The notes below the pieces were generated by a model that did no database searches, was not told where the DNA came from, and saw nothing but the letters and a program-made list of their open reading frames with translations. DNA of 64,000 bases from Rhodopirellula sp. (GTDB taxonomy: Bacteria > Planctomycetota > Planctomycetia > Pirellulales > Pirellulaceae), in contig NZGD01000279.1 of assembly GCA_002690925.1 (NCBI GenBank), positions 1 through 64,000 of the forward strand. The letters run 5' to 3'. Both the position numbers and the translations under genes were made by a program. Below are positions 9,333 to 20,244 of the stretch, piece after piece. Each line of letters opens with the position of its first letter. Position 1 is the stretch's first letter.

Positions 9333-10751
9333 TTAGGCGAGGATTCCCTGCACTCGATTGTACTCTCGATCCTTGGGCCCCAGACGCTGTCCGGTGTGAT
9401 AGGCCTCAAGCATCGTATTATAGACATCGATGCCTTCTTTCCCGACGTCTAAAATCTCGCCGGTTTTGAACCGACCATTGGCACCTGAAATCGCGTGGAA
9501 TACACCAGACAACTCCCGTTTCACATCGGCGTGGCGACCGTCACCAGATTCGGTCGAAATAGTAATACAAGAATTCTCTAGGATTGATTTTCCGTTTGCC
9601 TCTTGAATACCATCGAGCCGACTCAGAAAGTATGCGACTTCCCGCATTTTCATATGTGCATGGGCCCGCAGCTGCTTATTTTCTGTCTTGGGATTGAACT
9701 TGTGCCACCACTCGTGACTACATCCCCCCGCCCCACTCTTGTTCAACTGCTTCGCATCATCAAACGAGTAGACATGCTTACCGTTGTAGTGATACTCCCC
9801 TGTAACTCGCAAGCGTTCACCTGCCGCCAAAAACGTAACCGATCCGAACCTGGCACGATCCAATTCGATCGCTAACGCGTAGAGGTCGGCCATCAAACGC
9901 CACTCCCTCACAAGGTCATCAATCTGCATGTCGATTCCTTCTCCACCCGGATCTGCATGGCCACCATGTGCAAGACTCGACCTTGCCGGCATTGGCGGTG
10001 AATCAGGGCCCGCATTTTCCATTTCGAATGCTCGCTGCTCGAACTCTCGAATCCGCTCCAAGTGATCTGACACACGCCCTCGGGAAACGCTTCCCAACGG
10101 TGAGCCATTGCCTGAATAAAAGCGATACTGCTCCACCACGGAGTCGAGAACACTCCGCCTTAAACGCCGCTTGCGTGCATCACTTGAATCACCTGTTCCC
10201 TTGATCACTCCAAAGACGCGATTGAAAAGGTCGCGTGGCCGTTCTTGGATCGTTGCGGCAACCGTTCCATCCTCGTTGTAGCTATGGACATAGCGACTTA
10301 CGCGACTACGCCGAAAGAAAGTTCCACCGATCAAGGTTGGAACCATACCCGGCGGCATTCCTTCCGGATGAAAACTTTTGCGGATCACTTGATCCATCGA
10401 CGCGCCGCCTGCTTTTGCTTCGCCATCCGGTGGTGTAGCGGTGAATGCCCCACTCGCACCATCAAAATGTGCGTTGATACCCGATTCATCACAACGCACC
10501 TGATCAACATTACGCATGATCAGCAGCTTCTCACTCAGCGGCTTCAGTGGTTCCAAAACACCATCAAAACCTTCCGTTTGTAGCGGCGCAGGAATCCCCA
10601 GTCCAAAAAACACATTAAATGCGCGTACTGGAACTTGTGATTCCGTTGCAGCCGCTGCAGGAAGCATCATTTCTTCCAAAAGCGGCAAGCCAATCAGAAC
10701 GCCACTCGCTCCACGGAGCATCGTTCGACGGGGAATTTGAGTCGGTTTCAT
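9333..10751 (-). CDS. DUF1552 (HXXSHH family) secreted protein
   Basis: A 472-residue protein starting with a Tat-like leader: I-P-R-R-T-M-L-R-G-A-S-G followed by a hydrophobic stretch and an Ala-rich cleavage region. The body matches DUF1552: an early F-F-G-L-G-I-P segment, a central charged helical region, and a C-S-H-E-W-W-H segment near residue 340 close to the histidine cluster that names the family. It follows the DUF1592-type cytochrome gene after 138 bases, the canonical pairing of these families in planctomycetes. Function is unproven; by analogy with DUF1501 it is probably an exported metal-dependent or alkaline-phosphatase-superfamily-like partner (inference). The ATG at 10751 is directly upstream of the Tat motif. 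Confidence 0.85.
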   Translation of the reverse strand: MKPTQIPRRTMLRGASGVLIGLPLLEEMMLPAAAATESQVPVRAFNVFFGLGIPAPLQTEGFDGVLEPLKPLSEKLLIMRNVDQVRCDESGINAHFDGASGAFTATPPDGEAKAGGASMDQVIRKSFHPEGMPPGMVPTLIGGTFFRRSRVSRYVHSYNEDGTVAATIQERPRDLFNRVFGVIKGTGDSSDARKRRLRRSVLDSVVEQYRFYSGNGSPLGSVSRGRVSDHLERIREFEQRAFEMENAGPDSPPMPARSSLAHGGHADPGGEGIDMQIDDLVREWRLMADLYALAIELDRARFGSVTFLAAGERLRVTGEYHYNGKHVYSFDDAKQLNKSGAGGCSHEWWHKFNPKTENKQLRAHAHMKMREVAYFLSRLDGIQEANGKSILENSCITISTESGDGRHADVKRELSGVFHAISGANGRFKTGEILDVGKEGIDVYNTMLEAYHTGQRLGPKDREYNRVQGILA

Positions 10752-10889
10752 AACAGTATTTAAAAGTCAGGATAACGAGGATTGAGGAGCAAAGCCGAGA
10801 CAGTCCCGACATTTCCCCAGAGTAACAGAATTGATCCGACAACTGGATTTCATTCCCGAACCTGCAACCGGAAAACTCTCATGACTAAG

Positions 10890-13535
10890 TCACTGGTCTG
10901 GTTCTGGCTCGGTTTGTGTGGTCCGCACAAGATCACTGAGCACAATTGCCATTACCAAACTCTGATAAGTACCCCCATTCTTTTGTGAAACTTCATGGAC
11001 TCTCCGCAGACTGGCGGCATCGCTTAAGTTCAAGGGCCGCCCTAACACAAACTGGCTGACCTTCCGAGTCAGACATTCCTTGACACGATCACTTGCGGCA
11101 AGCAGATCCATCATTTCTTCCGATGTTTGGTAGGTAGTCGATTTTGCATCACCAGGAAACAGGATCTCGCCATCCTGCCGCAATTGATTGCCATGCTTGT
11201 CGACCATCTGAAAAACGCCGATCCCGTCATAACGTTCTAAGCCAAACGCCAGCGGTTCAAAACGAGCATGACACCCACCGCAAGCTTCACTTTGAACACG
11301 TTCCGTTGCGATCACTCGGTGCGTTTTCCCAGGACTTGTTGGAACGGGAGTAATATCAAGTCCAGGTGGTGGATCACCGACTTCACTGAAAAGCAGATCA
11401 CTAAGCAAAAACAACCCACGAGTAACCATTGAGGCATCATCTCCTCCCATGGTCAAGACACTCGCTTGTGTCAGCAAGCCACCGCGAGAGGGAACCTCTG
11501 AAAGATCATAGCGTTGGATCCCCGCTCCTGCCTCTGCGATCCCGTAATGTTTTGCGAGCTGTGGTGTCAGGTGGGTAAATTGCGCATTCAACAAATCAGA
11601 TAAAGGCCTGTTCTGTTCCCAGACCAGATCCATGAAAAAGTCGATCGTTTCCTGACGCATATCACCAGCGAGCGAATCTTGCCAATCTGGAAAACGCTGT
11701 CGATCTGGCCTCATATTGTTGAGGCGATCAAGATTCAGCCATTGAACAATAAACTGCTCGGATTGAGCACGAGCCTTACGACTTGTGAGAAGTCGCTCTA
11801 CCTGTTGACGTATTTCTTCAGGATCACTTAATTGCCCTGAATCTGCCGCTTGCAATAAGGTACCGTCGGGAGCCGAGCCACACACAATGAAGCTGATTCG
11901 GGATGCGAGTTCGTAATCGCTGACCGGCCAGCGCGTTCCATCTCCCAGCTGATTCTCTATGCGATAAAGAAATCTCGGAGATTGCAGCATCGCCTCAAGT
12001 ATCATTTCTACAGCCTCAGCAAAATCTCCCCCAGCGCTGACCACAGTAGTTGAGATCCCACGATAAAGATCGACCTCCTGCTGCGTGAGTGGTGCACGCA
12101 GAACCCACTTACCGATATCGGCAACCAATTTGCGCATGTTGTCATCCGTCAACTTCTTGCTCTTTCCGAAACGACGGGCAAACTGCACAGCATCAACTTG
12201 CCCGACAATCAGAGCAGCCATTTGGGCATAGGCCTCTACATGCTTCAGATCAACATTCAGATTGTACGCCGTATTACGAAAGCCATCAGCCCGCTGATCC
12301 CTCGGTAAACACTTCACGGCTTCTTGCAATACATCCACCCCAAAGATCTCCTTCACAGTCGCCACATACTCAGGAATCGTCAGACGCTGGACCCAATTGC
12401 CGTCCTGTCGCACGTGCCGATAGATTGCAGGATCGACAAAGTCGATGTTCCAAACAGCACCGTCAGCTATCCACTTTTTTACTGCCTGCTTCTGCTTGCT
12501 ACTAAGCGCAGGGCGATTGTGAGGCATCTCATTTGACTCGATCGACAGCCAAAGAAGACTTTTTCCAGGCTGCCCGGCAACGAGTGCCTTACCCGAGTCG
12601 CCTCCCCGAAGAGCCATGTCCTTGTGCGACAAATCGAGTCCGCCCTTATTTAAAACCGAGTCATGACATTCAAGACAGTGGTTCGAGAGGATAGGCGCTA
12701 TCGTAGTTTCAAAGAATTCCGGACGACTATCGACAGCAACTGCCATCGAACCCCGACTACCATCGTCAGGCCCGTTTGCATGCCGTGACACCACCTCACT
12801 TTGACGCCAAGCACGACTGTAAATAGCAACCCAATGCAAGTCTCCTAGCCATGGGCGATCGCCTGACAATTCATTACCAATGGCCAACCGATACTGATCA
12901 TTCCAACCGTTGAAATCACCAGTGATACGTTCCCGTTGATTGAGCTCACCGTTGACATAAACACTTACATTGCCTGCTGGGTCACGCGTATACACAACGT
13001 GCGTCAGTTCTTCTTTCAGGATACGACTCTTGGATGTCACAGCGGGAATGCCATTGAGAGAAGTTTTTGAGGTCCGTAACCTTACCTGAATACTGTCATT
13101 GTCCTGGCCAAGAGTAAAATTCCTGGCCCCTGAATCTCGTGAAAGCGTCACAATACGAGCAGGGCCATCCTGCTGTAGCGTTTTTGGTTGCAACCACACT
13201 TCAATCGTGATTGCCCCCGTCCTCTGGATCGCGTTGACCAGTCGTTTCGCTGCAACTTTGCTCTCAATCTTGGTCGCCCCGCGAATCGCAAGTACGCCAT
13301 CCCCAAGTTTCACCTGACTCATTTCCCCAATCTGCAGGTCCAGTGCAGGAAGCTTACCTGAACGATCAGGAATCTCATTACCGTGGGAACCACGAAAATC
13401 GTAGAGCACCTGAAGACTATTTTCCCCTTCCACATAACGCAAAGGCAAGGAGTCCTCAGCACGCAAGCGACCAAGCCCAGCAAAAGCCAAAGCAACGAGA
13501 ACGCAGGCAATAAAAAACCGGCGCGTCACAAACAT
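10890..13535 (-). CDS. LamG - PSCyt1 - DUF1592/1588/1585 c-type cytochrome protein
   Basis: An 881-residue exported protein. The start at 13535 gives a signal peptide (M-F-V-T-R-R-F-F then a hydrophobic core); a longer start at 13616 exists. Residues about 40-250 form a LamG/concanavalin-like beta sandwich. A PSCyt1 domain follows with haem site C-L-E-C-H. Then come the DUF1587/1595, DUF1592, DUF1588 and DUF1585 modules; DUF1588 contains a second C-G-G-C-H followed by A-R-F-E-P-L-A-F-G-L-E, typical of the family. It is thus a probable multihaem periplasmic redox protein with a sugar-binding-like N-terminal domain. The DUF1552 partner is immediately downstream. Family function is unknown; a role in polysaccharide-linked metabolism is suggested only by the LamG domain and the nearby sulfatase. 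Confidence 0.88.
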   Translation of the reverse strand: MFVTRRFFIACVLVALAFAGLGRLRAEDSLPLRYVEGENSLQVLYDFRGSHGNEIPDRSGKLPALDLQIGEMSQVKLGDGVLAIRGATKIESKVAAKRLVNAIQRTGAITIEVWLQPKTLQQDGPARIVTLSRDSGARNFTLGQDNDSIQVRLRTSKTSLNGIPAVTSKSRILKEELTHVVYTRDPAGNVSVYVNGELNQRERITGDFNGWNDQYRLAIGNELSGDRPWLGDLHWVAIYSRAWRQSEVVSRHANGPDDGSRGSMAVAVDSRPEFFETTIAPILSNHCLECHDSVLNKGGLDLSHKDMALRGGDSGKALVAGQPGKSLLWLSIESNEMPHNRPALSSKQKQAVKKWIADGAVWNIDFVDPAIYRHVRQDGNWVQRLTIPEYVATVKEIFGVDVLQEAVKCLPRDQRADGFRNTAYNLNVDLKHVEAYAQMAALIVGQVDAVQFARRFGKSKKLTDDNMRKLVADIGKWVLRAPLTQQEVDLYRGISTTVVSAGGDFAEAVEMILEAMLQSPRFLYRIENQLGDGTRWPVSDYELASRISFIVCGSAPDGTLLQAADSGQLSDPEEIRQQVERLLTSRKARAQSEQFIVQWLNLDRLNNMRPDRQRFPDWQDSLAGDMRQETIDFFMDLVWEQNRPLSDLLNAQFTHLTPQLAKHYGIAEAGAGIQRYDLSEVPSRGGLLTQASVLTMGGDDASMVTRGLFLLSDLLFSEVGDPPPGLDITPVPTSPGKTHRVIATERVQSEACGGCHARFEPLAFGLERYDGIGVFQMVDKHGNQLRQDGEILFPGDAKSTTYQTSEEMMDLLAASDRVKECLTRKVSQFVLGRPLNLSDAASLRRVHEVSQKNGGTYQSLVMAIVLSDLVRTTQTEPEPDQ

Positions 13536-14024
13536 GTTTTTCAAAACTTGATTCCAAATTAATGCCATCAACAGCACTGCCCAAAAACAAAGCCATCGCC
13601 TCGCACTTAAAACCAAAGCCGAGGCCGTCGGATACCATCCTTCGATCGGCTAGTCTAACTGACAAGTGTTAGCACTGCAGGGTGACGCAAAATTCCACGC
13701 AGGAATATGGCTGCCAGTTACACACCAAAGGAAAACCGCCATGTGCCGAATGGCACGACACATGCTTGCCGTTTTGAGACAGCCTCGTCCTCAAGTTGAC
13801 TTGCAGCACTGTTACTTGCAGCACTGTTACTTGCAGCATCACCTGCCATTCCCACAAATGAACACTGGGATAACACTGGTGAAATCCCATGCGATACATC
13901 CGTCCAAAACAATCATCTTAACCGTGAGCACATCTGCGACAGCGAACCATACAGAAGAATCACACCGATCAAAGACCGTCCACTGAGATCTGACAAGTAC
14001 CGTTTCAGGAACAAAGGAAAAACC
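13536..14024. other. Divergent intergenic region
   Basis: About 490 bases between a minus-strand cytochrome gene and a plus-strand cupin gene, so promoters for both should lie here; I cannot place them with confidence. It holds a 15-bp tandem repeat at 13801-13838. Small ORFs on both strands across the repeat are artefacts of the repeat. Confidence 0.5.
13801..13838. repeat. 15-bp tandem repeat, 2.5 copies
   Basis: TTGCAGCACTGTTAC is perfect at 13801-13815 and 13816-13830, then partial (TTGCAGCA) to 13838. Intergenic. Confidence 0.92.
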
Positions 14025-14378
14025 ATGCCCTTCATCGATATCAAATCCATGCCAGCCACAGAGGTGTGCCCAGGATGCCGACTTCGAACACCCCACGGAA
14101 AAAACCTAATGCTTTCCTACTTGGAAATGGATGCTGGTGCGGTCATCCCACTTCATGACCACACGCATGAGCAGGCTGGCATCTTGCTGGAAGGTAAGCT
14201 GAAACTCACGATTGGTGATGAAACCCAAACACTCGACTCGGGGGCCATGTTCTTCATCCCCGCGAACGTGCCACACCAGGCAATTGCACACGATGGCCCT
14301 GCAGTCGTTCTCGATGCATTCAGTCCGATTCGCGAGGATTATGCAAAGCTGACGAAAGGAAACAACCTCAGCGTCTGA
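14025..14378 (+). CDS. Small single-domain cupin
   Basis: A 117-residue cupin_2-type protein. The first cupin motif is seen as G38...H44-x-H46-x-H48-E49-Q50 and the second as G73...P79...H84, giving a likely metal site from H44, H46, E49/Q50 and H84. The ATG follows an AAAGGAA ribosome site. Family members range from metal-dependent isomerases and dioxygenases to sugar-binding sensors, and none of these is decided by sequence. It may also buffer a small quercetin-like or pectin-degradation-type ligand, a guess based only on size. It stands alone between two larger transcription units, with a tandem duplication about 60 bases downstream. Confidence 0.85.
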   Translation: MPFIDIKSMPATEVCPGCRLRTPHGKNLMLSYLEMDAGAVIPLHDHTHEQAGILLEGKLKLTIGDETQTLDSGAMFFIPANVPHQAIAHDGPAVVLDAFSPIREDYAKLTKGNNLSV

Positions 14379-14437
14379 TTCGCATCCACATCGCTACGGG
14401 TGCGTTCGCCCTTGGGCGCAAATCCAACGGCAGCGTT

Positions 14438-14467
14438 GAAGTTATCAGTACAGAAGTTATCAGTACA
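14438..14467. repeat. 15-bp direct tandem duplication
   Basis: GAAGTTATCAGTACA occurs perfectly at 14438-14452 and 14453-14467, just upstream of the cytochrome-domain gene. It could alter spacing of an upstream control element. Confidence 0.92.
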
Positions 14468-14478
14468 ACTGTCAAGAA

Positions 14479-17400
14479 ATGACATTTCGAGACACAAACA
14501 CTCTGCGTGTAACATCCGGAGGATCGTTTCTGGTGCTCCATTCACCCTTAGTGATGTGCAGAGAAAATCAAGCAACTGACTCAGGCACGGGGACAAGAAA
14601 GCTACCCAGGAACTCCCGAGATGGACTATACTCGAACTTCCAGCCTGCCTCGGTCGTGACCCACGCTCTCTTGTTAGTCCCACTCGTGAACCGCACCACC
14701 CTTATCTTGTTTTGCATTGTTGCCACGGTACATGGCTGCTGGGCGGTCAGCATTCATTCACAGCAACCGGCTGCCCCTGAATCTCGGTCTGCGACAATTA
14801 ACTATCTGACACAGATAAAACCACTGCTTGCAGAAAAGTGCTATTCGTGTCACGGCGCATTGAAACAGGAATCTGAACTTAGGCTTGAAACCGTCGCCTT
14901 AATGTTGACCGGAGGTGATAGCGGTCCCGCCGTTCAACCGGGCAACCCCGCGGAAAGTTTACTGCTGCAACGCATCAGCATGACAGACGATGATCAAATG
15001 CCACCACACGGCGAGGGATCTCCTCTAAAGCCGGACCAAATCAAAATACTCCAGCAATGGATCAACGAGGGCTGCGATGCTCCAGAAGAACCCGTGCCTG
15101 TGAAACCGGCAGACCACTGGGCGTTTCAGCCGCTCGTAGTTTCAAAGCAGCAATCAGATACAGCAGGCAACCCTATTGATGTCCTGTTATCAAAAAAGCG
15201 AGTTGAAGCGGGCATTCAAACCGCACCGGCTGCGTCCAGGCGAACACTGATTCGCCGCCTGTACCTTGATCTAATTGGCCTTCCGCCTACGCAGCACCAG
15301 CTCGATGACCAACGTCCAACCACTGAAATCATCGACGAACTTTTACACAGCCCACAACATGGTGAACGCTGGGCACGCCACTGGATGGACATTTGGAGAT
15401 ACAGCGACTGGTACGGGCTTGGAAAGCAATTACGAAACAGCCAAAAGCATCTTTGGCACTGGAGAGACTGGATTATCAATTCCCTCAACAAAGACAAAGG
15501 TTATGACCAGATGATTGTTGAGATGCTGGCAGGAGACGAGGTAGATCCAGAAAACCTCGAGTCGATCACTGGCACTGGTTTCTTGGCTCGCAACTACTAC
15601 CTTTTCAATCGTACCACCTGGCTCGACAGCACAATCGAACATACGAGCAAAGCGTTTCTCGGACTCACCATTAATTGTGCGAAATGCCATGACCACAAAT
15701 ACGATCCCATAACCCAGCAAGATTACTACCGTATCCGTGCAATCTTTGAACCGCACCAAGTCAGGCTTGATCCACTTCCGGGAGAAACCGACTTCGAAAA
15801 GGGAGGTTTGCCGCGCGTCTTTGATGACAACATCAATCGTGTCACGCACCTTCACCAAAGAGGCGATCCCCAGTCTCCTGACAAAACCATGCCAATTGCA
15901 CCGGGTGTGCCGGCAATACTGGCCGACTTTGAACACGAAATCCAGCCTATCAAGCTACCACGTTCCGCATACTCACCTGGCACACGACCTTATGTGCTGA
16001 AGGCCCACCTGGAAAAGGTGCAGGCAGAGATTGGGACAAGCAAGAAAGCCAGGACCGCAGCCGAAGCTCGTCGCAACAAACTGGCCAGCGAAGCTGAAAT
16101 AAAGTCGGTGCAAAAGCTTCAGACATTTGAATTCAATGATGACTTCACAACACTTGACTCGACCAAATGGCAACTGATTGGAGATGGATGGAAGCATCGC
16201 AAAGGCACCCTCAGTCAAACCAAATCGACGCGTGAGCCTCAATCAGCCCGACTGCTAATCGATCCACCAAGCGATTTCGATTTACGTTGCAACTACACCA
16301 CAACCGGCGGCAGTACTTACAAATCAGTCACCATCCGCTTTGACCAATCTGATGACCCAGGGTACGCAAACTTCGTCTACACGAGCGCCCATGCTCCCGG
16401 CCCAAAAGTGCAAGCTGCCTATGAGCGTGACAAAAAGTCGGTGTATCCCACAGAGGGACGAAAAGCCCTTGCACTCAGCGTTGGGCAACGCCATGAACTT
16501 CGTTTCGCAATCCGAGGCACATTGGTGAATATCTGGGTCGATGGTGAGTTCATGCTTGCTTATCGGTATCCGAACAGACGCAATGGCTTCATTAGTCTTT
16601 CTGGATTTGATGCGACTGTTGATTTCGATTCAATCCAAATTAAAAACTTAGACAAAGGTACCACGCTAACACAAGCAGATACCAAGGCTATCACAACACT
16701 CAATGAAGCTGAGCAAGCGGTCAAGATTGCTGATTCCCACTACGAGGCAACGCTCGCTCGCCAGAAGATGCTTAAAGCCATGCTTCATTCGACCGAGGCG
16801 GATCAACTGCAAAAGCGTTCTCCGACCGAACTTCAAATTCTTGCAGAGACCGCAGGGCAACGGCAGGCAGAGTGGAAACTCGCGTTACTCAAACACGATG
16901 CGGCAGTGAATGCATCGATCCCAAGTGAACTTGCCTCGATCAACAAGAAGATCGAACAAGCGCAAAAACACCTCGCCGAGCTGAAAGAATCACCCATCCA
17001 TTTCACCCCGATCAAAGGTTCGCTCAAGGCACTTGAATCACCTGCCGACAAGGAAGAAAATTACCCTGCGACTTACTCACCCATCAGCACGGGTAGGCGA
17101 CTCGCATTTGCGAAGTGGATCACTGCAGATCAGAATCCACTAACAGCAAGAGTTGCGGTCAACCATGTCTGGATGCGACATTTTGGTCAGCCTCTCGTCG
17201 ACTCAACCTTTGACTTTGGGCTCCGTTCATCAGAACCAATTCACAAGGATCTGCTCGACCTGCTGGCTGCTGAATTCATGCATTCTGGCTGGAGCTTCCG
17301 ACACCTGCACCGCCTGATAGTCTCGTCACAGACCTATGCTTTAAGTGCCTCAACTGCAACGGTATCTCCTGACAACCTGACCAAAGATCCGAACAACCAG

Positions 17401-17919
17401 TTTCTTTGGAAAATGAACTCACGTCGAATGGAGTCACAGGTCATCCGAGACAGCGTTTTATTCTTAGCCGGTGCGTTAGATTCCACGATGGGTGGAGCAT
17501 CGATCAATCCTAGTTCAGAAGCACGGCGCCGCAGCATTTACTTCAAGCACTCACGCGACCAGAAAAGTAGTTTCTTGGAGACGTTCGATAATGCTGACAT
17601 CCTGCAATGCTACCGCCGATCGGAGAGCATTGTTCCGCAACAGGCACTGGCACTTTCCAACAGTCGCCTATCGATCGAGATGTCAAATGAAATCGCCAAC
17701 AGACTGCACCAACAAATCAAGCCACACACGACGTCTGAATTCATCGAAGCCACCTTTGCATTGATTCTAGCGCGTCCACCCTCAGACTTGGAGACAAACG
17801 CATGCCAGAAGTACTTTGTACAAATGGGAAAACTAAAGCAGGTATCGAACTCTGCTCAAATACGCGCTCGGTTTGTGCAGGCAATACTTAACCACAACGA
17901 CTTCATTACCATTCGCTAA
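14479..17919 (+). CDS. PSCyt1-PSCyt2-[beta sandwich]-PSD1 cytochrome protein
   Basis: Up to 1146 residues. The true start is uncertain: the hydrophobic leader begins only at about residue 62, so GTG at 14656 or 14686 is plausible. Domains: PSCyt1 with haem site C-Y-S-C-H (about 120) and M-P-P-H-G; PSCyt2 (DUF1549) with [14 protein letters not shown]; a second haem site [11 protein letters not shown]; then a roughly 190-residue insert (about 541-727) that looks like a LamG or DUF1080-type beta sandwich (W-x-x-G-D-G-W ... V-W-V-D-G-E), flanked by helical linkers; and PSD1 (DUF1553) to the end ([13 protein letters not shown]). A periplasmic dihaem protein is expected. The DUF1501 partner starts 53 bases downstream. 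Confidence 0.88.
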   Translation: MTFRDTNTLRVTSGGSFLVLHSPLVMCRENQATDSGTGTRKLPRNSRDGLYSNFQPASVVTHALLLVPLVNRTTLILFCIVATVHGCWAVSIHSQQPAAPESRSATINYLTQIKPLLAEKCYSCHGALKQESELRLETVALMLTGGDSGPAVQPGNPAESLLLQRISMTDDDQMPPHGEGSPLKPDQIKILQQWINEGCDAPEEPVPVKPADHWAFQPLVVSKQQSDTAGNPIDVLLSKKRVEAGIQTAPAASRRTLIRRLYLDLIGLPPTQHQLDDQRPTTEIIDELLHSPQHGERWARHWMDIWRYSDWYGLGKQLRNSQKHLWHWRDWIINSLNKDKGYDQMIVEMLAGDEVDPENLESITGTGFLARNYYLFNRTTWLDSTIEHTSKAFLGLTINCAKCHDHKYDPITQQDYYRIRAIFEPHQVRLDPLPGETDFEKGGLPRVFDDNINRVTHLHQRGDPQSPDKTMPIAPGVPAILADFEHEIQPIKLPRSAYSPGTRPYVLKAHLEKVQAEIGTSKKARTAAEARRNKLASEAEIKSVQKLQTFEFNDDFTTLDSTKWQLIGDGWKHRKGTLSQTKSTREPQSARLLIDPPSDFDLRCNYTTTGGSTYKSVTIRFDQSDDPGYANFVYTSAHAPGPKVQAAYERDKKSVYPTEGRKALALSVGQRHELRFAIRGTLVNIWVDGEFMLAYRYPNRRNGFISLSGFDATVDFDSIQIKNLDKGTTLTQADTKAITTLNEAEQAVKIADSHYEATLARQKMLKAMLHSTEADQLQKRSPTELQILAETAGQRQAEWKLALLKHDAAVNASIPSELASINKKIEQAQKHLAELKESPIHFTPIKGSLKALESPADKEENYPATYSPISTGRRLAFAKWITADQNPLTARVAVNHVWMRHFGQPLVDSTFDFGLRSSEPIHKDLLDLLAAEFMHSGWSFRHLHRLIVSSQTYALSASTATVSPDNLTKDPNNQFLWKMNSRRMESQVIRDSVLFLAGALDSTMGGASINPSSEARRRSIYFKHSRDQKSSFLETFDNADILQCYRRSESIVPQQALALSNSRLSIEMSNEIANRLHQQIKPHTTSEFIEATFALILARPPSDLETNACQKYFVQMGKLKQVSNSAQIRARFVQAILNHNDFITIR

Positions 17920-17972
17920 GGTTTTCTCCTGAATACGAAATTTCTTGTCCAACAACTTTAAGCATCCCGCAC

Positions 17973-19439
17973 ATGAGAACCACCCACACGCAAACCGAAA
18001 TGCATACCGACCTGCAGCGTCGGCGCACTTTCTTGCGATCCACTACAGGATTGGGTGGAATAGCTCTGCAAGCACTACTTGCCAAGGACCAAACGGCCAG
18101 TGCAGCACTGAGCAATTCAGAGCCGGACGGCCAACCTCACTTTGCACCCCGCGCAAAGAATGTAATTTGGCTCTTCATGCGGGGCGGCGTCAGCCATATG
18201 GAGAGTTTCGATCCTAAACCAGCTTTGACAAAGCATGCAGGAAAGAGCATTTCCGAGACGCCCTTCGCGGACGTGCAATCACCTGAGAAACTGAAAAAAG
18301 TGCGTGTTGTCGTGGTGAACGATGCAAACGGCCAACAACGGAACAAGATTTATCCCCTCCAAGTTGGTTTCAAAAAGCACGGCCAAAGCGGAATCGAGGT
18401 CAGCAACTGGTTCCCCCATATTGGCTCTCGAATAGATGACATTGCGGTGATCCGGTCAATGTGGACCACGGATGACAATCATGGCGCGCAGGTACAATTT
18501 CATTCCGGCCGACACATGTTGGATCCCAGGGTTCCAACGATCGGTGCATGGGTCAACTACGGACTGGGGTCTCTCAATGAAAACCTGCCGCAATTCATTA
18601 GCATGGGCCCCCGTTTTTTTGATCGAAGCGATGGCCATTACCTTGGCCCAGCCTACGACGCAGTGAAACTGAAAGTCGATCCAAAAAATCCTCTGGAATT
18701 CGCCCAACCCGAAGGAGATGTCAGTCGGGCAGAGCAGCAACTCGGTTTTGGATTAGTCAATAAACTGAACAAAATCAGCAGCCGTGATTATCCTGGCGAC
18801 CCTGCATTAGATGCCCGAATCAAATCCTATGAACTGGCGTTTCGAATGCAAACAGCAGTTCCAGATATCATCCGGTTCGATCGAGAGACAGCCCCAACCC
18901 GCAAGATGTACGGCTTGGACCAGAAGGAGACGCGCCCATTCGGCGAGCAATTATTGGCTGCGCGACGTTTCGCAGAAAATGGGGTGCGTTTCATTCAGAT
19001 CATGCATGGTGACGGAGCGGCTGGTGCGTGGGACCAACACTCCAACCTGAAAGCAAAACACGCCGAACTTGCAATGCAAGTCGACCGCCCAATCGCCGGC
19101 CTGTTGCAGGACCTGAAACAACGTGGAATGCTTGATGAGACGTTGGTCGTATTCGCAACCGAGTTTGGAAGAACCCCGGGATCACAGAGTTCCAATGGTC
19201 GCGACCACCACCCCCATGGATTCAGCGTATGGATGGCGGGAGGCGGCATTCAAGGTGGAATAGCTCACGGCAGTACCGATGAGATAGGCTTCCATGCGGT
19301 GGAAGCACCTCACTATGTGACCGATGTCCACGCTACGCTGCTGCATCAATTGGGTTTACATTCCCATCGGCTTCACGCCGCGGGTCACCAAAGGCTTGAA
19401 CAGGACATTGGGCACGTAATTCACGGCATCCTAGCCTGA
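17973..19439 (+). CDS. DUF1501 Tat-exported protein
   Basis: A 488-residue DUF1501 protein (alkaline-phosphatase/sulfatase-like superfamily). The N terminus has R-R-R-T-F-L-R-S-T and a hydrophobic stretch, a Tat-type leader. Diagnostic segments are visible: [18 protein letters not shown], then Y-E-L-A-F-R-M-Q, the M-Y-G-L-D motif, V-R-F-I-Q-I, and E-F-G-R-T-P with the later G-R-D-H-H-P. Conserved Asp/His residues suggest a metal site, but no activity is established for the family. Start ATG 17973; an in-frame ATG at 18000 is equally possible. It pairs with the preceding PSD1 protein, the usual two-gene module. Confidence 0.9.
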   Translation: MRTTHTQTEMHTDLQRRRTFLRSTTGLGGIALQALLAKDQTASAALSNSEPDGQPHFAPRAKNVIWLFMRGGVSHMESFDPKPALTKHAGKSISETPFADVQSPEKLKKVRVVVVNDANGQQRNKIYPLQVGFKKHGQSGIEVSNWFPHIGSRIDDIAVIRSMWTTDDNHGAQVQFHSGRHMLDPRVPTIGAWVNYGLGSLNENLPQFISMGPRFFDRSDGHYLGPAYDAVKLKVDPKNPLEFAQPEGDVSRAEQQLGFGLVNKLNKISSRDYPGDPALDARIKSYELAFRMQTAVPDIIRFDRETAPTRKMYGLDQKETRPFGEQLLAARRFAENGVRFIQIMHGDGAAGAWDQHSNLKAKHAELAMQVDRPIAGLLQDLKQRGMLDETLVVFATEFGRTPGSQSSNGRDHHPHGFSVWMAGGGIQGGIAHGSTDEIGFHAVEAPHYVTDVHATLLHQLGLHSHRLHAAGHQRLEQDIGHVIHGILA

Positions 19440-19497
19440 TTTCCAAGCATTTAGGACGTGATGCAAATCGCACCGAAACCTATGGTCACGCAAGTGG

Positions 19498-20244
19498 TTG
19501 GTAACGAGTAGACTAAGCCTGATCCGTTCCGCTCAACCTTTAGCCGAAATCATTCATTTGGCTGTCAGTGAATCGACCGCATTACGTTACCAGCAGTCCG
19601 ATCCGGACGTGCGTCTAATGCTGCGCGTTCGTGATGATGACGCAAGTGCCTTTGCTGAGCTGATGCAGCGTTACGAGGGCAGGTTAGTCAGATTAATGCA
19701 CACCATTGGCCCACGTCATGATTTGGCAGAGGATCTTGCTCAGGAAACCTTCATGAGAGTTTTTCGGGCCAGAAAAACCTATGAGCCAGGTGCAAAATTC
19801 TCAACATGGCTATTCACGATAGCAGGTAACGTTGCTCGCAATGCCGCCAGATCTCTGGGACGAAGAAAAGAAGTCAGTGAAGTGGACGCCCCCAGAGCCG
19901 AAGACTCACCGAGCGGGCCTCAATTGCTGGCAGCAACCGCCCTCGAATCAAGCGGAATGATGCCTACAAGAATGGTTGAAGGTGACGAAAGAGCCAGCGT
20001 GGTTCGCGCTGCAGTTTCGGCCCTGAGTGAGCGACAACGTATGGCACTTATGCTTTCGCGTTTCGAAAACATGAGCTATTTGGAAATAGCGGAAACCATG
20101 GATCTGACAACCAAGGCAGTCAAATCATTATTGAGTCGTGCACGAGTCAATTTAAAAGAATTGCTGCAACCATATATCGACTCCGGACTAATCAATAGCG
20201 AGATTGAAAAAGTAGACTTTGAACGCGCACAGGAGGAAAGGTGA
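19498..20244 (+). CDS. ECF RNA polymerase sigma factor
   Basis: About 248 residues. Sigma region 2 is clear (A-F-A-E-L-M-Q-R-Y-E ... D-L-A-E-D-L-A-Q-E-T-F, then F-S-T-W-L-F-T-I-A), followed by an acidic linker. Region 4 is near the C terminus (L-S-E-R-Q-R-M-A-L-M-L-S-R-F-E-N-M-S-Y-L-E-I-A-E-T, then S-L-L-S-R-A-R). The longest frame opens with TTG at 19498; a TTG at 19558 or GTG at 19609 could be the true start, as the first 30 residues lie outside the sigma fold. The stop overlaps the next gene's ATG by one base (TGATG), so sigma and membrane partner are coupled. It should direct transcription in response to an envelope signal passed by that partner. Confidence 0.93.
   Translation: MVTSRLSLIRSAQPLAEIIHLAVSESTALRYQQSDPDVRLMLRVRDDDASAFAELMQRYEGRLVRLMHTIGPRHDLAEDLAQETFMRVFRARKTYEPGAKFSTWLFTIAGNVARNAARSLGRRKEVSEVDAPRAEDSPSGPQLLAATALESSGMMPTRMVEGDERASVVRAAVSALSERQRMALMLSRFENMSYLEIAETMDLTTKAVKSLLSRARVNLKELLQPYIDSGLINSEIEKVDFERAQEER

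Noticed and set aside
13669-13986. Small ORFs on both strands with repeated peptide units
   Set aside because: The peptide repeats are simply the 15-bp DNA repeat read in frame; no other support.
14479-14655. N-terminal extension of the PSCyt1 protein
   Set aside because: The first about 60 residues have no homology and precede the hydrophobic leader; the real start is probably GTG at 14656 or 14686, although the longest frame is listed.
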